This document shows, one piece after another, positions 40,453 to 42,014 of a stretch of 42,014 nt of DNA. Within the stretch, counting starts at the first letter, position 1. Each line of letters opens with the position of its first letter. Location of the stretch: the NCBI GenBank assembly GCA_020073465.1, contig JAIQFC010000033.1:1-42014 (forward strand), in the 5' to 3' direction. The notes under the pieces are model-generated. The model made no database searches and had not been told where the DNA came from. It saw only the letters and a list, made by a program, of their open reading frames with translations. This DNA is from Terriglobia bacterium. Lineage in GTDB: Bacteria; Acidobacteriota; Terriglobia; Terriglobales; Acidobacteriaceae. The translations under genes and the position numbers were made by a program.

Positions 40453-41153
40453 TCCTGGGCGATCTGTGCACGCGCCGCTGCCCGTTCTGCGACGTCGCGC
40501 ATGGCCGGCCCAAGCCACCGGATGCGCAGGAGCCGGCCAACCTCGCGCAGACCATCGCCGCCCTGGGTCTCAAGTACGTCGTCATCACCAGCGTGGACCG
40601 CGACGATCTGCGCGATGGCGGCGCCGAGCATTTTGCGGACTGTGTCCGCGCCGTGCGCGAGCACGCACCCGCCACCCGCATCGAGATCCTCACTCCGGAT
40701 TTCCGCGGGCGCCTGGCCAAGGCGCTCGATGCGCTCGCCGCCGGGCTGCCGGACGTGATGAACCACAACCTGGAGACGGTGCCGCGGCTGTACAAACAGG
40801 CGCGGCCCGGCGCCGACTATGCATACTCGCTGAAGCTGCTGCAGGAGTTCAAGCGCCGCTTCGTGGGCATCCCGACCAAGTCCGGGCTGATGGTAGGACT
40901 CGGCGAGACCGACGAGGAGATCCTCGAAGTCATGCGCGACCTGCGTGCCCACGACGTCGACATGCTCACCGTCGGCCAGTATCTGCAGCCCTCGGCGGGC
41001 CACCTGCCGGTCTTGCGTTATGTCGAGCCGGCGCAGTTCAGGCAGTTCGAGAAGGCGGCGCTCGACATGGGCTTCTTGCACGCGGCCTGCGGACCGTTAG
41101 TGCGCTCCAGCTATCACGCAGATCAGCAAGCGCATGAGGCCGGAGTCGCATAG
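40428..41153 (+). CDS. lipA: lipoyl synthase, N-terminally truncated at a junction
   Basis: 241 residues, beginning abruptly as [32 protein letters not shown]. The radical-SAM cluster motif CTRRCPFC is present, as are [58 protein letters not shown] and the final [13 protein letters not shown] (RSSY motif, whose Ser binds the auxiliary cluster). The N-terminal ~80 residues with the three auxiliary-cluster Cys are absent, so this copy could not insert sulfur. Sequence and codon style look proteobacterial, unlike the rest of the window. The frame upstream of 40,428 is unrelated sequence. Confidence 0.85.
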   Translation, partial: GKGTATFMILGDLCTRRCPFCDVAHGRPKPPDAQEPANLAQTIAALGLKYVVITSVDRDDLRDGGAEHFADCVRAVREHAPATRIEILTPDFRGRLAKALDALAAGLPDVMNHNLETVPRLYKQARPGADYAYSLKLLQEFKRRFVGIPTKSGLMVGLGETDEEILEVMRDLRAHDVDMLTVGQYLQPSAGHLPVLRYVEPAQFRQFEKAALDMGFLHAACGPLVRSSYHADQQAHEAGVA

Positions 41154-41495
41154 CGCTCACGCCATGCCTCCGAGAGCGCACTAGTACCGAACCGCCCCCG
41201 CCGGACCCAGCCCGCATTTCTCAAAGGGCCACCCCCAAACGATATGCCGTCGGCCCCCGTTCAAGGCAAACGGGAATCCAGGCGGGTAACAGTCTGTGAC
41301 GCCGAGTTGCGCGGATTCTGACGGGTCTAGGCCGGGCAGTTGCGGCTCGAACGCCGCGCCCATATTGGACATATGGGCGCGGTGGGCATGCCGCAAATGC
41401 CTCGCCCGACACCCGTCATAATTCCGCACCCCTTTGAGAAATGCGGGCTAGTTCTCCTCGCCGCCATAGATAAGCCGGCCGCAGCGGCCACCGAC
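41154..41495. other. gene-free stretch holding a MITE-like element
   Basis: Between lipA and the glycosyltransferase gene. Most of it is the element at 41,209-41,449. Short frames inside have no protein features. Confidence 0.5.
41209..41449. mobile_element. MITE-like element with 20-bp inverted ends
   Basis: AGCCCGCATTTCTCAAAGGG (41,209-41,228) is exactly the inverse of 41,430-41,449. The 241-bp interior codes for nothing. Ends of the form CCCGCATTTCTCA are typical of IS1380-family elements, from memory. A target duplication is not clear (CCAG and CTAG if the ends start at CCC). Confidence 0.65.
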
Positions 41496-42014
41496 TCACC
41501 CGGGGCTGGAGCTTGCATGCCGGTCCAGTCCCGCTATCGCGCGGATGCGCCGGGAGTGCAGCACCTCGTCCAGGCGTTTTCGGTTCTCCGGCAGCCTCGA
41601 CCGATCGTGCTCATCGTGCCAGAGGTGGAACACCGGCGCCGCGAAGCGCGCGCTCTTGTGCAACACCCCTGCGTGCAGCAGCCGAATGACGAGGTCGGAG
41701 TCCTCCAGGCCCCAGCCGGAATAGGACTCGTCCAGCCCGTTGACGCGCACCAGATCCGCTCGCCACGCGGATAGATTGCAGGTCTTTACGCCCTCCCAGG
41801 TGCGGGCGGTGCGCTTGCGGAATGCGCCGTCGGGCAAGCGCACGAGCGGCATCAAGCGATTGGCCTCGCCGCGGGCACGGGCGCGTACCCAGTCTGCCCA
41901 CACCCACTCATGGATCGGAAGGTGCTGCGCCAACACCTTGTGCGTGAAGCCCTCCGACAGAAGCACGCGGTTGCCAGACAGGAACCAACCAGGCTCGGCC
42001 AGCCGGCGATGCTG
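41496..42014 (-). CDS. glycosyltransferase family 2 protein, C-terminal part (5' end outside window)
   Basis: Open to the window edge: the frame continues past ATG 41,966 as QHRRLAEPGWFLSGNRVLLSEG. Features of the galactosyltransferase C-terminal region (Glyco_transf_7C-like): NLSAWRADLVRVNGLDESYSGWGLEDSDLVIRLLHAG, with the GWGLED motif for the donor/metal region, then FAAPVFHLWHDEHDRSRL. It would transfer a sugar to a surface glycan. It belongs to the foreign tail with lipA, converging on it. Confidence 0.8.
   Translation of the reverse strand, partial: QHRRLAEPGWFLSGNRVLLSEGFTHKVLAQHLPIHEWVWADWVRARARGEANRLMPLVRLPDGAFRKRTARTWEGVKTCNLSAWRADLVRVNGLDESYSGWGLEDSDLVIRLLHAGVLHKSARFAAPVFHLWHDEHDRSRLPENRKRLDEVLHSRRIRAIAGLDRHASSSPG

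Noticed and set aside
1..42014. tRNA or rRNA genes
   Set aside because: Read on both strands; I found no convincing cloverleaf or rRNA segment.

Overview
The window looks like an Acidobacteriota (Terriglobia-like) chromosome segment, probably from a metagenome assembly. This is an inference. It rests on the GC-rich coding style, the secreted carboxypeptidase-regulatory-domain protein, the dense scatter of short palindromic repeats, and small secreted proteins of a kind common in that phylum. The last ~1.6 kb (from about 40,428) looks different. It starts inside a proteobacterial-type lipA without its N-terminal third and continues into a glycosyltransferase that leaves the window. That end is either a recombination junction or an assembly chimera.

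Layout. 1-1.4 kb: tail of an IS transposase, then a small ORF overlapping a zeta-toxin-like kinase gene broken by a repeat. 1.4-7.2 kb: GH18 hydrolase, GNAT acetyltransferase, cupin, two small membrane proteins, DUF2277 and a secreted multi-domain protein. 7,357-10,553: a complete 3,197-bp IS1595-family transposon with 27-bp terminal inverted repeats and an exact 8-bp target duplication. It carries a trypsin-like protease and three small proteins besides its transposase. 10.8-12.0 kb: two REP-associated (Y1, HUH) transposase genes, one truncated, each ending at a copy of the same hairpin. 12.2-19.4 kb: HEAT-like secreted protein, CYTH protein, MFS transporter, a haem-motif protein, DUF1569, a DedA-rhodanese gene, a candidate structured RNA, and RidA. 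19.5-28.3 kb: housekeeping genes: GxxExxY protein, polyprenyl diphosphate synthase, YajQ, TatD, MetG, LarC and ArgS. 28.3-40.4 kb: a hydrolase interrupted by an amber codon, a patatin/outer-membrane protein, a chemotaxis receptor, an ornithine-cyclodeaminase-like gene with an in-frame repeat insertion, a decayed secreted-protein gene, several small secreted proteins, a CoA-binding protein, and a PD-(D/E)XK endonuclease-like gene.

Main points. (1) The DedA-rhodanese reading frame stops at TGA exactly where homologues have the second Cys of a Cys-x-Cys motif. It continues in frame for another 52 residues of good rhodanese sequence, with a SECIS-like hairpin just downstream, so it is very likely a selenoprotein. 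(2) The IS1595-type transposon is complete and carries unusual passengers. (3) Short repeats have entered genes in frame (larC, the cyclodeaminase), supplied stop codons (larC, cyclodeaminase), broken a toxin gene, and lie next to RAYT genes that may mobilise them. (4) A minus-strand region at 18.35-18.6 kb has nested stems and ends in a strong intrinsic terminator just upstream of the selenoprotein gene.
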